Below are positions 11,205-22,851 of a DNA stretch of 64,000 bases, piece by piece (positions within the stretch are counted from its first letter, which is position 1; every line of letters begins with the position of its first letter). The notes under the pieces are model-generated. The model was not told the origin of the DNA. It saw only the letters and a program-made list of their open reading frames with translations, and ran no database searches. Position numbers and translations under genes: made by a program. The stretch is taken from positions 560,858,315 to 560,922,314 of the forward strand of contig CM057346.1 in assembly GCA_030015575.1 (NCBI GenBank). The letters run 5' to 3'. The stretch comes from Agapanthus africanus. Lineage: Eukaryota > Streptophyta > Magnoliopsida > Asparagales > Amaryllidaceae.

Positions 11205-12405
11205 TGTAATACCCTAGTTCATTTATACCAGTTCCAGTTATCGTATTTGCTTATTTTGGTATTTCTTGATTTATCGTGTTTTGAGTGCGAATGGTATTTT
11301 ACATTTTATATTGCATTCGCCCCGACCCGCTTGCTTGAAACTTGTTTGATTCATATTTATGAATTATCTTGACTTGTTGCATAGACATATGCATTTTCAT
11401 GAATACTGTATACTGGCATTTTATATGGCATTGCATCTTTTACCATATAACATTTTAAGTCATATAAAATAATTTAAAATTTATTTGACATGGCCTGCAT
11501 GATACCCCTAACTCCGTGGTAGCATCCGCGCATCTTGTTCTCGTCCCGTTCAGCGAAACAGACGTGTTTGGATGGCTATGCGCACGTACGTGCATCCGTT
11601 CTTGGGGGTATGCATTTTCGTTACCCGAGCCTTCATTTTGAAATTTGGAGGTCGCATATATTTTTCATATTTTAAATCTGAAATTTTAGACCCGACCCGG
11701 GCGTATTTTGGACTAAATTTGTATTTACCTGAAAATCCAATTTTAATTAATATAATATTTATTTTTAAAATCAACAGATTAAAATTTATTTAACTAACCT
11801 AAATCTTTTTAAATTAAAATCCCAACCTATCAACAACTTCTCTCCCTCCTTCTCTTTCTTCTCTCTCGTGGCCCCCACCATCACAGAACTCTCTCTCTCT
11901 CAGCCTCTCTCCTTTCTCTTTCCTTCCCCCTCTCTCCCTGCCTTCTCTCTCTTCACTACGAGACGATTTTCTTTCTTCTCTCCTCTCTCTCTCTCTCCTC
12001 ACTCTATCTCTCTCCTCTCGATCACATTCTTTCTCTTTCCCTTTCTCTTTCTCTCTCTCTCCCTATCTCTCTCTCTCCGTAGTATATATTTATATATATT
12101 ATATTATAATAAATTCTTTTCACAAAACCCTTTTCACTGTTCCCCACATCCCTCATCTTCTTCATTTTATTTTCTTTTTCTCCCGCCTTCTCTCTTCGTC
12201 CTCGCGGCCGAGTGAACACACGCCCGCGCTCGCTCGCGCCCGTCGCCACCACCGTCTCCACCGTCACCTCCATCTCCTCGACCTCTTCAACCTCTCCCCT
12301 CCAAAAATAATCACCGAGCCTTTCCTCCATTGCCGCAGCGTTCTTCTGATCCCTGCACCCATACCTCCGACCCTAGCTTCGTGCCCTCGTCGCCGTTGAC
12401 GACCG
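11205..12405 (+). repeat. 3' LTR of K, first segment
   Basis: Starts TGTAATACCC and matches 4080-5302 closely, including the CT-rich tract. It stops at GACCG, where element A is inserted. Confidence 0.92.
12401..12405. repeat. Target-site duplication of element A (left)
   Basis: GACCG precedes TGTAGGGTTCC and is repeated at 22761-22765. The empty 5' LTR has it once at 5298-5302. Confidence 0.95.
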
Positions 12406-14604
12406 TGTAGGGTTCCTAGGCACCCTAATGAGGTCTCACAAGGCATCAACCATGCCAATTTCAAAAAATACGGTGCCGAGAAACCCTAGAATACGGATCG
12501 TTGGCTAGATGTCTAGGCGAAAAAGCAACTAGTTAACACTTAACTAAGAGAATACGGAAATACAACCTTTGTAGATCCGGTGCTCCACCTCCATAGCTCC
12601 GCAACGAAGCCCCCTCGCTGTCCAAATGAATTTCCGGGCTCTAGCGTCGGCTTCGTCGGAGAAATGGCGAGCTAGGTCGTCGATGTCCATGCCGAAGATG
12701 ATCTACGTCGAGGCATCGCTAGATCAAGCTCCACCTTCACCAAGCCATGAAAACTTGTGAAGGAAACACACTCTACTACTTGGCAAGAGGTAGAGGATGA
12801 AGAAATAGGAAGTGGGTAGACTTTAGAATTGGATTTCTCACTCATTTCCATCAATCCACCATTGATGAAGTGAAGCTTTCTTCATTGAAGAAGATGAAGA
12901 AGAAGAAGAAAGTGTTATGATAAGTTAATTTAGAAAATATAAAATAAAAGAATACTTATCATAATCAACCATGGTTAAGTGTAGAGACTAAACTCAAGTT
13001 AAGTGAATGGTTAGGTTTGGCATGAAGACAAAACTGGTGACTAAGTCAAAGCTTCATGAAGCTTCAACATATATCCAAATTAGCCACCATTTTCCTTTTG
13101 CCAAAAATGAATAAATAAACAAATAAATGAATAAGTAAAAACCCTAATCATCCACTTAACCATAGTTTAATACTTTACACTTAACCAAAAAGTATGTATC
13201 ATCAAACATGATACAATCATGTGCACAAAATCATATCGCATATGCAATGCGCACACCCGAGTGAGAAAATCCATTTAAAGTGAACCGATACTAGTTAATG
13301 CAAAGTAATATATCAAATATATAATTATGCATTAAATCATTAAATCAACACTTGATTTAACGATCCGGTCATATCGCATATAACCGACTAGTATCCTATG
13401 TATCGGCTTATCGAATCAATACTTGATTCGATAACTAGGTTATATCGCATATAACCAATCGATACATTCATCACGAGAATAGAATACGGTATCACATACA
13501 CGCATTATTCTCGGTCCCGCACATATCTCATATGCGCTCCTATTTCGTTTCGCTTGAGCCAGGAAACCTCTGTGTAAGACTCTAAAGACTCGTCAATACG
13601 CCGGCAGCAGGTGATGATCATATCAAGCACCCACAAGCCGCAAGCGGTCTGCTAAACGTAACGGCCACCCGGGTATTGAGCGATCAGAAGATCGACGAGC
13701 AAGCCCACTCACACTCCAGTGAATCCAACCAGTAACACTACCGTACAGTCCGGTCTGATCGTCTGATATGTCGCATATCTCGCCTAGGGGTGGTAAACGT
13801 CAGACCCCAATAGTTCGATAAGTCGTGTCGATATGAGGTCTATAACTATTCGAGAAACTACTGGTAACACTTACCAGTAAATCTCAGTAACCCTGGCCAG
13901 GGATTTCCTGTTATAGCCAATCGAACACAGCGCAACATCAACCCCCTGTACCGGGAGAGACGAATCCCCTCCTATCGCTCATTGCCTCCATGTGACTCGG
14001 GTCTGTACCCAAAAACCACCGTTTTGCACCCCCTCTTGGACGTGGTAAGATAGAAATCAAAGCACAGTAGGAACCACACAAGACTCTATGACGATCTCGG
14101 GTCAACAGACTACTCTGTACCAGTGTCACCAGAAAACTGCCATCTGACGTAAGGTATAATACCATCTGGGAGTTCTCGGCGAGTCCGTCCAGTGTACCCA
14201 GTCTCTACTGAGCACCCGTATATCATCTCTGATGTCAAACACCAATGGATATGGGATCATCCATCGCCCATCTGTATGGGTCGAGAAGGTATACGCTAGT
14301 CTACTCTGGTATATCGATGCCCCGTCTCGATACACCCACGACTAGGGACTTTGAAGGATGTACTTATAGACTATCTGTCCCCACTAGTATGATCTGCATC
14401 ATAGTCCAGGTAGTCAAGTACACATCCTAAGGGCTTTACCAACATGTAACAGAGAGACAATCAGTGTACACGTTAAGGTAAAGAGCAACCAGATAGCATA
14501 CTATCATGTCGAGCAAGAAAGTCCTCCCTATATATGTCCAAGCATCCACTACAATATACATCCTATGTATAGTAATGGCCTCTAGGGCATACATATAACT
14601 AACA
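12406..14604 (-). repeat. LTR of A (3' LTR in element orientation)
   Basis: Ends ATAACTAACA on plus and pairs with 20561-22760. The part near 13190-13780 carries serial inverted repeats, annotated separately. Short open frames here recur in the partner LTR and show no recognised protein. Confidence 0.92.
13196..13779. repeat. Serial palindrome block in the Angela-like LTR
   Basis: Pairs of inverted repeats follow one another. First partners: 13196-13214 (arms GTATCAT), 13340-13360 (arms TTAAATCAA, 3-base loop), 13408-13434 (arms TTATCGAATCAA, loop TAC) and 13474-13513 (arms CGAGAATA). Each is followed by an ATAT-CGC-ATAT type palindrome: 13232-13244, 13367-13385, 13438-13456 (GGTTATATCGCATATAACC) and 13522-13534. 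A further GATATG-TCG-CATATC occurs at 13765-13779. The block recurs in all four A and B LTRs. Confidence 0.75.
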
Positions 14605-14615
14605 ATCTCCCACTT
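14605..14615 (-). promoter_or_regulatory. Polypurine tract of A
   Basis: The minus strand reads AAGTGGGAGAT immediately before the LTR start TGTTAG, the usual form in plant copia elements. Confidence 0.8.
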
Positions 14616-14619
14616 GCAC

Positions 14620-15180
14620 TAGGGCCATCTGATAGCAGTGGTTGTAGTATCTCATACTCAACCATCCCATAAAAATCTCTCTCTGGGAACAGGCCTTTGT
14701 GAGTGGATCCGCTGTGTTGTCCTCTGAGTCTACTCTCCTTATCTCGATCCCTTAGAGATCAACCATCTCCATGATCAGGTGATACTGCCTTAGAATATGT
14801 CTGGATCTCTGATGGGACCGGCGTTCCTTGGCATAAGCCACAACTCCATTGTCTCACAATGGTTGGAACGTAGTTCATCTCATGAACCAATATACACCCA
14901 GACTTCCTCTTTGGTAGCATCTTAAGTAGCGATGTATCCGGCCTTTATCGTCTAGTATGTCACGGTATCTAGCTTGGAACTCCTCCAACATACCGTCCCT
15001 TTACTGAGGGTAAAGACAATGCCTGCGACTGACATTCAGTCGTCTTTATCACCCTGGAACCCTTTCAGTGATTCTCCCCAGGATCGATTGATACCATCTC
15101 ACTACAACTAGTGAGTATCCTAACATCCAATTAGATCTATCTCATAGATCCAAATACCAGGATTTAGGAGGTATCACTTT
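14620..15180 (-). pseudogene. Copia RNase H remnant of A
   Basis: The minus strand gives, with frame changes, SEAAKEAVWV, then AKERRSHQRSRHILRQYH, then EDNTADPLTKA close to the polypurine tract. These are conserved C-terminal copia RNase H blocks: the histidine-rich RSKHI stretch and the ADPLTK box. Several stops interrupt it. Confidence 0.8.
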
Positions 15181-15184
15181 GATC

Positions 15185-15680
15185 CTATATGGAGAATCTT
15201 TGAGATATGCGGAGATTGACCGAGCGTAGCATAAGAAACTCCTTTCTTATCAAGAGTATGTCATCCACGTACTCTACGAGGATCACCACCATACTCCCTA
15301 CTACCTTTTTGTTTATACAAGGTTCATCTATCATTTTGATGATGTCAAACTCTTTGACTAACACATCAAAACAGATGTTCCAACTCCGCGATGCCTGCTT
15401 TATCCTATAAAGCATCTTGCACACGTTTCCGCTGCTCCCACTGTCTACGAAGGCCTCTGGCTGTGTACTTATAGACGCTTTCTTCTAAAACATCATTTAG
15501 AAAAGCAGTCATGGCACCCAACCGCCAGATATCGTAGTCATGGTATGTAGCCGTGGCAAGTAGGATCTGGATGGACTTAAGCATAGCTACTTGAAAAGGT
15601 TTCATCATTATCCACGCCTGGTTGATGACGAAAGCCTTTAACAAGTCTTGCTTTGAAAGTCTCAACTTTTCCACCTACAC
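15185..15680 (-). pseudogene. pol: Copia reverse transcriptase remnant of A
   Basis: Two adjoining minus frames carry copia RT blocks: MLKSIQILLATATYHDYDIW and AFLNDVLEESVY (15405-15674), then YRIKQASRSWNICFD and the catalytic YVDDILLI box (15185-15424). The usual YGLKQASRSW reads YRIKQASRSW here. Frameshifts separate the blocks. Confidence 0.9.
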
Positions 15681-15856
15681 CAAGTAATCTTCTCAAGATA
15701 TACTTGCTCCTGATGGGGATTTAACCCTTCAGATATTGCAACCAAAGTCCATACTTTGTTGGTGTACATGGATTCCATCTCAGATCTCTAAGCATCCAGC
15801 CATTCTTACAGAGTCACACTCCTGATGGCCAGTTCAAAACTAGTTGGGTCATCATC

Positions 15857-16800
15857 TCATGATGCAATCCTCGCTCCCACTGTCATAGAGAAACCGAAGT
15901 ATCTCTCAGGTGGGTGAGGAACCCTACTAGATCGGCGGAGAGGCTGAGGTTCGTTAGTAACTATTGAATCCTTTGGTTCTATCAAATCATCAGCTGCAGT
16001 TTGTATAGCTGGAACCTTTCCAGTTGTACATAACAGACCTTGCCTCGAGCTTGTCCGGATTTTGCTTTTCAGACATAGGCCAGACAACCCCAAATCTTAA
16101 CTAGCTTAAGACATGGGCTCTTCCCTTATCATATCACATATGAAGTGGTAGGCAACTGATTTGATTCGAACCCTATTCAATAGGTATGCATCTTCTCAAG
16201 TGCATAACTCCCAAAAAGGAAATAGGTAACTCAGTAGTACTCATCATAGAGCACACCTTATCATATAGGGTGCTATTGCTCCGCCCCGATACACCATCGT
16301 TCTATGGTGTATTCGGAGGAGTAATGCCGAGAGAGAATCTCATTCTCCTTTAGAATAGTCCAGGAATTCCATGCTCAAGTATTCTCCTCCTCGATCTCAT
16401 CAAAGGACTTAATACTTATACCCTCATTTGGTTCTCTACTTCAAGCTTATATTCTGTGAATATCTCAAAAGGTTCGGACTCATGTTTCAACAGGAACATA
16501 TGACTGAATCTTGAGAGATTATCAGAGAATATAATGAAGTATAAAGAACCAATCTTGGCATGTGTAGACAGGGGACCTACATACATCAACATGTATCATC
16601 CCAAGAGTTCACTAACTCTCTCTCTGTTTCCAGTAAACGGAGCTATGGTCATCTTATCTTTGTGACATGACTGGCGAGTTTCACAAGATGTAAATTCAAA
16701 CTGATTTAAATATGCATCTATATGTAACTCTAGCTAGTCGGGTCGCATTGATATGACCTAGTCTACAATACCTCAAGAAGGATCCGTTCATTTCTGAACT
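15857..16800 (-). pseudogene. pol: Copia integrase and GAG-pre-integrase remnant of A
   Basis: Reading on minus, a GAG-pre-integrase block (CRLGHINATRLARV, about 16720-16785) is followed by the zinc-binding stretch, a decayed D,D,E core including a TPQHNG-type block near 16300, and the linker to RT (QPLRRSSRVPHPPERYFGF, 15890-15950). Many stops and frame changes make it non-functional. Element B shows the same region slightly better preserved. Confidence 0.8.
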
Positions 16801-17012
16801 CTTCCTCTTGTGTGTGTTCCGTATACAAAAGAACTGTAGTTTGATTTAGAACATCAACGCTTTTAGATAACGTGCCTGAACCGATCAACTTTTGATATAG
16901 GAAATGTTCAAAACATTATCCAACAATACAGAATTATATCCTTTCTTTATTAATAAAGAGACTGATATGATTTTGTATATCAGGTTCGGTATCTAATAAC
17001 ATTCATTCAGAA

Positions 17013-17370
17013 TCAATGTATTGGTAATACAGGATGACAGTGACCAACAGACTTGGCTGCAACTCTTGCCCCGTTTTCTGCCTCATGAAACTTATCACCC
17101 GTTCTCAGTCCTCTACCTTTCTGTAGCCCTATGTAACAGATTAAATATCTGGGATCCTGATCTGGTATCACATACCCAGGACGTAAAGGATACTGAGAAA
17201 CAGTTCTGTATAATGAACACACCCGAAGATGATGCATCAGCATGCACTCTCTTCGTTTGGGTGGCAAGGGAATTCTGGTAATCCCCAATTTCCTGCTCGG
17301 TCTTATAACAATTATAAGTTGGAGCGGGACCAACGTTCCCCAGCTCAGTATAACAAGCGGGTTCGGTCAA
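17013..17370 (-). pseudogene. Copia protease remnant of A, active site DTR
   Basis: The minus frame contains SWVCDTRSGSQIFNLL, aligning with the copia protease block SWVLDTGCGSHICN. The catalytic DTG reads DTR. A following frame carries ENGARVAAKSVG, like the family's MGNGARVAAKAIG block. A poor zinc-knuckle-like CYKTEQEIGDY lies upstream. With the Gly lost and the frame broken, no active protease is expected. Confidence 0.75.
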
Positions 17371-17842
17371 TAATCCGTATTATTATCTTGATTAAGGCGT
17401 GATATGGTCGCTACCTGGAGAGAGAGAGAAGAAAACACTCAGTGTGCGCTCTGTCAAGAATAGATTGGTTATTATTTTATCTAATCAGGATGGCTCCCAC
17501 TGCTTTTTATCAAATCTTCCTTCAAACCCAAAAAGGAAAGACTAGCCGGGATTAATTACACACTACAAGTTCGCCAATCTTTCAGCCAGGGCAGTGTCGG
17601 TACTTTGAGGGAGGTCTCCCGTGCTTTCGCACGAACCTAATTAATGTAAACTTCGTTTTCCCAGAGGCGTAACCTCGTCAACACCTTTCTAGACACCTAC
17701 TTGATCGGCTAATTGTAATGTGTAAAACTCTCCCAGGAGTAACTCTTACTCGCAGCGGGTATCGGGATCCAACTATCTCATAGAAGGTATGCAATCTCAT
17801 TGCAAATTTCAACACTTGAAATTCCCGATAATATTTTGCCCC

Positions 17843-18062
17843 TAGCGTCCTATGACCTTGACGCAGGCCAACAAACCATAGTGCGCTAGTCAAGTTCAAC
17901 CCGTCATTTCCTGATTGAATTAAACCCACCCGCACGACCCTTGACGCAGGCCAACAAAGTCGCACGACTACCCTAATCCAATCTGCATCATATGCATAAG
18001 CAGATAAATACTAGTTAGCTACCGCACACTACGCCTTGACGCAGGCCAACAAACGTAGCACG
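17843..18062 (-). ncRNA. Three hairpins with a shared loop (element A)
   Basis: The core CCTTGACGCAGGCCAA occurs three times, each flanked by a different inverted repeat: 17843-17854 with 17877-17888, 17931-17938 with 17959-17966, and 18025-18033 with 18054-18062. Plus-strand A-C or C-A mismatches become G-U pairs in the minus-strand RNA, which is the element's sense transcript. The core itself can pair (TTGGC with GTCAA on minus). Element B keeps the fold with changed base pairs. No known RNA family is recognised. Confidence 0.55.
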
Positions 18063-18200
18063 AATACTAACTACCACTTATCTGAAATAACGGAGGGCTA
18101 CGACAGGTTTTTCTGAAAACCTATTGCGTAATGAACTTGATATCGTTGTAGAATCAAATGATTTTAAAAATGGAGTGTTTTTTAGGCTTTTCTAGTTTTG

Positions 18201-18436
18201 CTAAAGGAGTCACTCCCGGTGAAGGGATCGTCGGTCCTTTCCTCGTCGAATGAGGTGCGGGATATATCATATATATCGCTGTGCAAAGCAAAAACACTTA
18301 AAAGCAATCAAAAGACAAACCGAGTGTGTAGCATCTGCCAGTTATTGCTAAAGGAGTCACTCCCGGTGAAGGGATCTCGGTCCTTTCCTCATCGAATAAG
18401 GTGCAGGATATATCTCATATACCGCTATGCAAAGCA
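18201..18436 (-). repeat. Duplicated structured module (element A)
   Basis: Two copies of about 90 bp (18201-18290 and 18348-18436) share GTCACTCCCGGTGAAGGGAT, then a CCTC/GAGG stem, then GGATATAT palindromes. In both copies AAAGGA pairs with TCCTTT (18203-18208 with 18235-18240; 18350-18355 with 18381-18386). Confidence 0.7.
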
Positions 18437-20546
18437 AGAACTGTAGCTACCTGTTTTATTTTGAAATTCGATTCTACAACATCTTAGGTTTCTTTTATTT
18501 CATTAATCACATTAATGAAGTCCCATCATTTAAGTACCTAAATATCACAGATAAATACGACGTACACTTATGCCATCCGCATTCGCCTCGATGTCCCCTC
18601 GTGCACCGTTAGGTTAGGTAACTAACGGCAGAGTGGGGCAGGGCTAGCGTGGGTGTAAAACATAAGTAACGTCTATATAATATATCATATATACTATATA
18701 CTGTATCTATCACAGAACATCACATGATCACATCACAGATATCGCAGCAGAAGAATCATATGAAATATTGGATATACTAGGACGTCCGTGTTTTCAATAC
18801 GAGCCAGTATAAAACACGGATTCCACGGTCGCGATGAATAGCCAAACCCACACCCCTAGACCCCTATGAGAGCGGCAAGCAACCCTACCAATTCTGGAGT
18901 TAGGAGACCCGGACTCGACTCCTCGAGTTGGTCTCCCACTGGACTCCAGAACCCGGTTACTTGTGCTCCCCTCCTTGGGTCTATCCTAGTGCGGAAAAGT
19001 AAATAATATACAAAAGGTGACATCTTCCGCAACCTGGAAGTGCCCCAATAAAAGAATATTACATACAAGTTTTTACATGAATGAAAATGAAAAACACTCA
19101 TCTCACATAAAAACCCCCGGCTATTCAAACACGACGATCTAATATAACATATCCAGCAACACATAACATCACATGTCATCAACGTAAGTAAATATGCGCA
19201 TCCCAATTGTCGTTGACATATAGCAACGAAACCGGCGATATCACATATTACACTTACGGTCACAAAAAAGAAAGTGTAAAACTACAACAGTTGGAATCCG
19301 CAACCACCTCAGACATCACATGCCTGACCAAATGAATTCCTTAGACATTGCATGCCTAACAATTATAAACCCCGCATTTTAGTCTCAAAATCAAAAACAC
19401 TTTTCAATATCAAGTCGGGCAATTCAACAGGATTCCCGACATCCTGATCGAATGCTCGTCGCAAACTTTAGTAGGCGGCCGCACCCCCGATACCGTCGAC
19501 GAAGTGCACCAAGGCGGAACACCGCTACCGCGAGCATCCGAACGGATGCTTTCGGCGACGGGGTTCTCCTACAGTCACTTGGTCGGGGCTATGGAGTGAG
19601 GCTGTCTATTAAGTTTACCCGGCGAGTATCCGCGTACACTACGTGATTGCGACGGACTTTTGATCACATCAAAATTCCGTGGCAACCGATCAAGTGAGAC
19701 TAAACTGCTACGTTTATAATATTCATTCCGTTATCTCATAACAATTTGTGAATTCTAATTATTGTATCACATTCCGGATAAATAGAAAATGCTAAACTTC
19801 TCGATCGAACAATCGAACACCCAAGTTTTCCCGATACAGCTCAACACATGAAATAAGTCTAACAACATTCAATTCGTGCCTCAGTACCAACGGTCCAGCC
19901 GTAGAAGGGTCAAGCCAACGCCTCACATGTGGCACGCCGTACTCCCCCAAACCCGAAGGTTCAAAGGGCAGTTCAAGACGGTCACATAATTGAGTTAAGG
20001 TTTGTTGTCTTCTAGAGGGTCCATCGCGTTACTTGCACTACTTAGAACGTCGTTAAACTACGGAAAAATCCAACAATTGGAAATTTCCCGGCAGGGGAAA
20101 AAGTGGGTATTTATATCCGGTCGAACTTTTTAACATATTCTAAGATTTATCCGGAAAAACACACCGACAAAATTAGACAATCCGATCGATACACCGAGTT
20201 CCCAATACAACCCAGAAAATGCAACTCTGGAAAAATTATTAAAAATCCCCAGAAAAACCAGCACAGACAACTATAAATTACTGTGCAAAATTGGATGCAC
20301 AAAACGACAAAAGGGCCACGGATCCGCCGCATGAGCCTTCTGTAAGGCCGCGGATCCGCGCCGCCTTTATGGAATCAAGCCCTCGAATTTTACAGTAACC
20401 CTTATATCTTCCTGCTGATTTTTCTGAATATTTTTAATCTACAACAATCCACATTTTACAGAAAAGTCCAGAGAGCATTTTTCAAGTCGGGTTTTGGGTC
20501 GATCGGACTTCTGATTCCGTCGGGACTTCGCCTGAGGCTCTAGCTA

Positions 20547-20559
20547 GGCTCTGATACCA
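20547..20559 (-). promoter_or_regulatory. Primer-binding site of A (initiator Met tRNA)
   Basis: The minus strand reads TGGTATCAGAGCC one base after the LTR end at 20561. This fixes the minus orientation. Confidence 0.9.
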
Positions 20560-20560
20560 C

Positions 20561-22760
20561 TGTAGGGTTCCTAGGCACACTAATGAGGTCTCACAAGGCA
20601 TCAACTATGCCAATTTCAAAAAATACGGTGCCGAGAAACCCTAGAATACGGATCGTTGGCTAGATGTCTAGGCGAAAAAGCAACTAGTTAACACTTAACT
20701 AAGAGAATACGGAAATACAACCTTTGTAGATCCGGTGCTCCACCTCCATAGCTCCGCAACGAAGCCCCCTCGCTGTCCAAATGAATTCCCGGGCTCTAGC
20801 GTCGGCTTCGTCGGAGAAATGGCGAGCTAGGTCGTCGATGTCCATGCCGAAGATGATCTACGTCGAGGCATCGCTAGATCAAGCTCCACCTTCACCAAGC
20901 CATGAAAACTTGTGAAGGAAACACACTCTACTACTTGGCAAGAGGTAGAGGATGAAGAAATAGGAAGTGGGTAGACTTTAGAATTGGATTTCTCACTCAT
21001 TTCCATCAATCCACCATTGATGAAGTGAAGCTTTCTTCATTGAAGAAGATGAAGAAGAAGAAGAAAGTGTTATGATAAGTTAATTTAGAAAATATAAAAT
21101 AAAAGAATACTTATCATAATCAACCATGGTTAAGTGTAGAGACTAAACTCAAGTTAAGTGAATGGTTAGGTTTGGCATGAAGACAAAAATGGTGACTAAG
21201 TCAAAGCTTCATGAAGCTTCAACATATATCCAAATTAGCCACCATTTTTCTTTTGCCAAAAATGAATAAATAAACAAATAAATGAATAAGTAAAAACCCT
21301 AATCATCCACTTAACCATAGTTTAATACTTTACACTTAACCAAAAACTATGTATCATCAAACATGATACAATCATGTGCACAAAATCATATCGCATATGC
21401 AATGCGCACACCCGAGTGAGAAAATCCATTTAAAGTGAACCGATACTAGTTAATGCAAAGTAATATATCAAATATATAATTATGCATTAAATCATTAAAT
21501 CAACACTTGATTTAACGATCTGGTCATATCGCATATAACCGACTAGTATCCTATGTATCGGCTTATCGAATCAATACTTGATTCGATAACTAGGTTATAT
21601 CGCATATAACCAATCGATACATTCATCGCGAGAATAGAATATGGTATCACATACACGCATTATTCTCGGTCCCGCACATATCTCATATGCGCTCCTATTT
21701 CGTTTCGCTTGCGCCAGGAAACCTCTGTGTAGGACTCTAAAGACTCGTCAATACGCCGGCAGCAGGTGATGATCATATCAAGCACCCACAAGCCGCAAGC
21801 GGTCTGCTAAACGTAACGGCCACCCGGGTATTGAGCGATCAGAAGATCGACGAGCAAGCCCGCTCACACTCCAGTGAATACAACCAGTAACACTACCGTA
21901 CAGTCCGGTCTGATTGTCTGATATGTCGCATATCTCGCCTAGGGATGGTAAACGTCAGACCCCAATAGTTCGATAAGTCGTGTCGATATGAGGTCTATAA
22001 CTATTCGAGAAACTACTGGTAACACTTACCAGTAAATCTCAGCAACCCTGGCCAGGGATTTCCTGTTATAGCCAATCGAACACAGCGCAACATCAACTCC
22101 CTAATACCGGGAGAGACGAATCCCCTCCTATCGCTCATTGCCTCCATGTGACTCGGGACTGTACCCAAAAACCACCGTTTTGCACGCCCTCTTGGACGTG
22201 GTAAGATGGAAATCAAAGCACAGTGGGAACCACACAAGACTCTATGACGATCTCGGGTCAACAGACTACTCTGTACCAGTGTCACCAGAGAACTGCCATC
22301 TGACGTAAGGTATAATACCATCTGGGAGTTCTCGGCGAGTCTGTCCAGTGTATCCAGTCTCTACTGAGCACCCGTATATCATCTCTGATGTCAAACACCA
22401 ATGGATATGGGATCATCCATCGCCCATCTGTATGGGTCGAGAAGGTATACGCTAGTCTACTCTGGTATATCGATGCCCCGTCTCGATACACCCACGGCTA
22501 GGGACTTTGAAGGATGTACTTATAGACTATCTGTCCCCACTAGTATGATCTGCATCATAGTCCAGGTAGTCAAGTACACATCCTAAGGGCTTTACCAACA
22601 TGTAACAGAGAGACAATCAGTGTACACGTTAAGGTAAAGAGCAACCAGATAGCATACTATCATGTCGAGCAAGAAAGTCCTCCCTATATATGTCCAAGCA
22701 TCCACTACAATATACATCCTATGTATAGTAATGGCCTCTAGGGCATACATATAACTAACA
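20561..22760 (-). repeat. LTR of A (5' LTR in element orientation)
   Basis: Starts TGTAGGGTTCC and ends ATAACTAACA on plus, directly followed by TSD GACCG. Differs from 12406-14604 by scattered single bases. Confidence 0.93.
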
Positions 22761-22765
22761 GACCG

Positions 22766-22851
22766 TACCCCATCACCTTCATCACTCCATCGCCGCCTCC
22801 TCACCCTCGTCACCACCTCACCTCTCTCCTTTCACCTACAACTCTTCTTCC
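22766..22851 (+). repeat. 3' LTR of K, middle segment
   Basis: 86 bp matching 5303-5388 of the 5' LTR, left between insertions A and B. The last five bases, CTTCC, are the left TSD of B. Confidence 0.9.

Larger units (their letters stand above)
17380..20546 (-). other. Non-coding internal region of A in place of gag
   Basis: About 3.2 kb between protease and primer site holds no frame resembling copia gag. The longest minus frame (18856-19263, 135 codons) is Cys/Leu/Phe-rich and unrecognised; its counterpart in B is shorter, which argues against coding. Structured repeats occupy 17843-18436. The matching region of B (27850-31012) is closely similar, so this is a family trait and not recent decay of one copy. 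Confidence 0.6.
12406..22760 (-). mobile_element. Ty1/copia element A (Angela/BARE-like), complete with two LTRs
   Basis: 10,355 bp with LTRs of 2199 bp (12406-14604) and 2200 bp (20561-22760). The LTRs look nearly identical by eye, so the insertion is young. Orientation is minus: the primer site lies beside the right LTR and the polypurine tract beside the left. On minus the LTR starts TGTTAGTTATATGTATGCCCTAG, recalling the TGTTGGAATTATGCCCTAGAGG start of Angela/BARE elements. The order protease, GAG-pre-integrase, integrase, RT, RNase H is copia-type. All are broken by stops and frameshifts, and no gag is recognised. Confidence 0.93.

Noticed and set aside
12672-21009. Identical 60-codon frame at 12672-12854 and 20827-21009
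   Set aside because: It is identical because the two LTRs of A are recent copies, not because of protein conservation.
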